The translations under genes and the position numbers were made by a program. 64,000 bases of DNA from Burkholderiaceae bacterium (lineage in GTDB: Bacteria; Pseudomonadota; Gammaproteobacteria; Burkholderiales; Burkholderiaceae_B), in NCBI GenBank assembly GCA_030728985.1, contig JANQYI010000012.1:124001-188000 (forward strand), read 5' to 3'. Positions within the stretch are counted from its first letter, which is position 1, and each line of letters opens with the position of its first letter. Positions 63,533 to 64,000 of this stretch are shown piece after piece. The notes beneath the pieces were generated by a model. The model saw only the letters and a program-made list of their open reading frames with translations, ran no database searches and was not told the origin of the DNA.

Positions 63533-64000
63533 ATGTTTGCTTACGCTATCCGCCGTTTGCTGTTGACTTTACCGGTCATGCTGGTCGTCGCGCTTTTCGT
63601 TTACGGCTTACTTGACTTGGCGCCGGGAGACCCGGCGGTATTCCTCGCGGGCGAAGAAGCCTCGCTCGAGGACATCGCTCGCATTCGCGAGACGCTTGGC
63701 TTGGACCAGCCTTTTTATCATCGTTTTACCTTGTGGTTACTCAATGTGCTTCAGGGTGATTTGGGCAACTCCCTTTTTACGGGGGTCCCGGTTTCACAGA
63801 TGATTGTGCAGCGGATGCCGCCCACCTTTACCTTGATGGTCATGACCTTGATCGTCTCTGTGATGATTGCCATTCCGCTCGGTGCTTTAGCGGCATGGCG
63901 TCACAACAGCCGCTATGATCGTGGTGTCATGATCGTGGCTGTTTTAAGTTTTTCATTGCCCACTTTTGTCGTGGGCTACATGCTGGCGTGGGCGATCGGT
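63533..64000 (+). CDS. DppB-like ABC transporter permease (5' part)
   Basis: The first 156 residues of an oligopeptide/dipeptide-type permease; it continues past the right edge. MFAYAIRRLLLTLPVMLVVALFVYGLLDLAPGDPA is the DppB/OppB opening, followed by IRETLGLDQPFYHRFTLWL. Further spans are visible to the edge. It probably starts an operon with a DppC-type permease and ATPases outside the window. The Tat-exported binding protein at 51578-53161 belongs to the matching family but is 10 kb away. Confidence 0.92.
   Translation, partial: MFAYAIRRLLLTLPVMLVVALFVYGLLDLAPGDPAVFLAGEEASLEDIARIRETLGLDQPFYHRFTLWLLNVLQGDLGNSLFTGVPVSQMIVQRMPPTFTLMVMTLIVSVMIAIPLGALAAWRHNSRYDRGVMIVAVLSFSLPTFVVGYMLAWAIG

Noticed and set aside
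1-64000. Mobile element or phage island
   Set aside because: No transposase, integrase, tRNA end, terminal repeats or phage gene was recognised in either strand.

Overview
The window looks like chromosome from a betaproteobacterium, most likely of the order Burkholderiales. The signs are periplasmic TctC/Bug-type receptors, a Bordetella/Burkholderia-style porin, a split phoU-phoB-phoR cluster, and the gene styles around them. GC content looks moderate (about 50% by eye). No tRNA, rRNA, CRISPR array, transposase or phage gene was seen. The window opens and closes inside genes.

Positions 1-16400 form a phosphate-limitation island. One tight minus-strand run (about 6169 down to 1) carries a diacylglycerol glycosyltransferase (agt), a PlcP-type phospholipase C-like metallophosphoesterase, the PhnC-PhnD-PhnE phosphonate/phosphate importer, an iron alcohol dehydrogenase and an FAD oxidoreductase; the last two belong to families tied to phosphonate catabolism. 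Next to it lies an uncharacterised lipid-like module: an Mpo1/DUF962-like membrane protein, a membrane-anchored class III aminotransferase, a phosphatidylserine decarboxylase and an OlsB-like N-acyltransferase. The alkaline phosphatase phoX and the regulators phoU-phoB-phoR follow. Pho-box-like sites lie upstream of agt, olsB/phoX and phoU. My reading is that phosphate starvation strips phosphate from phospholipids, replaces them with glyco- and aminolipids, and scavenges phosphonates and phosphoesters. The aminolipid step is the possible undescribed system.

Positions 16400-33000 are mixed metabolism: Dps, a ModE-like regulator with a ferric-reductase-like flavocytochrome, a CitE-like lyase with a CoA-transferase, NADP glutamate dehydrogenase, amidohydrolases, two orphan TctC receptors (one with an apparent frameshift at its start), a quinone oxidoreductase and a complete TRAP transporter. 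A 430-base gap (33025-33455) holds two hairpins and what looks like the decayed end of an exonuclease gene.

Positions 33400-39650 are a sulfur module: a BigR/SqrR-like ArsR repressor, a persulfide dioxygenase (Blh), three YeeE/YedE proteins, a SulP transporter and an MFS protein. Positions 39650-51600 hold a TonB-like protein, a PCuAC copper chaperone, LysE and MFS transporters, PanE, and a three-gene RND efflux operon.

Positions 51600-64000 hold a split, three-subunit cobalt-type nitrile hydratase/thiocyanate hydrolase. Its catalytic subunit has a His-rich tail, and it is followed by a Nudix-metallo-beta-lactamase fusion and a Tat-exported solute-binding protein. Then come a flavin reductase, TauE/SafE, a TauD-like dioxygenase, a class II aldolase, a porin, an Fsr-like MFS protein, a D-cysteine desulfhydrase-family enzyme and the start of a DppB-type permease gene.
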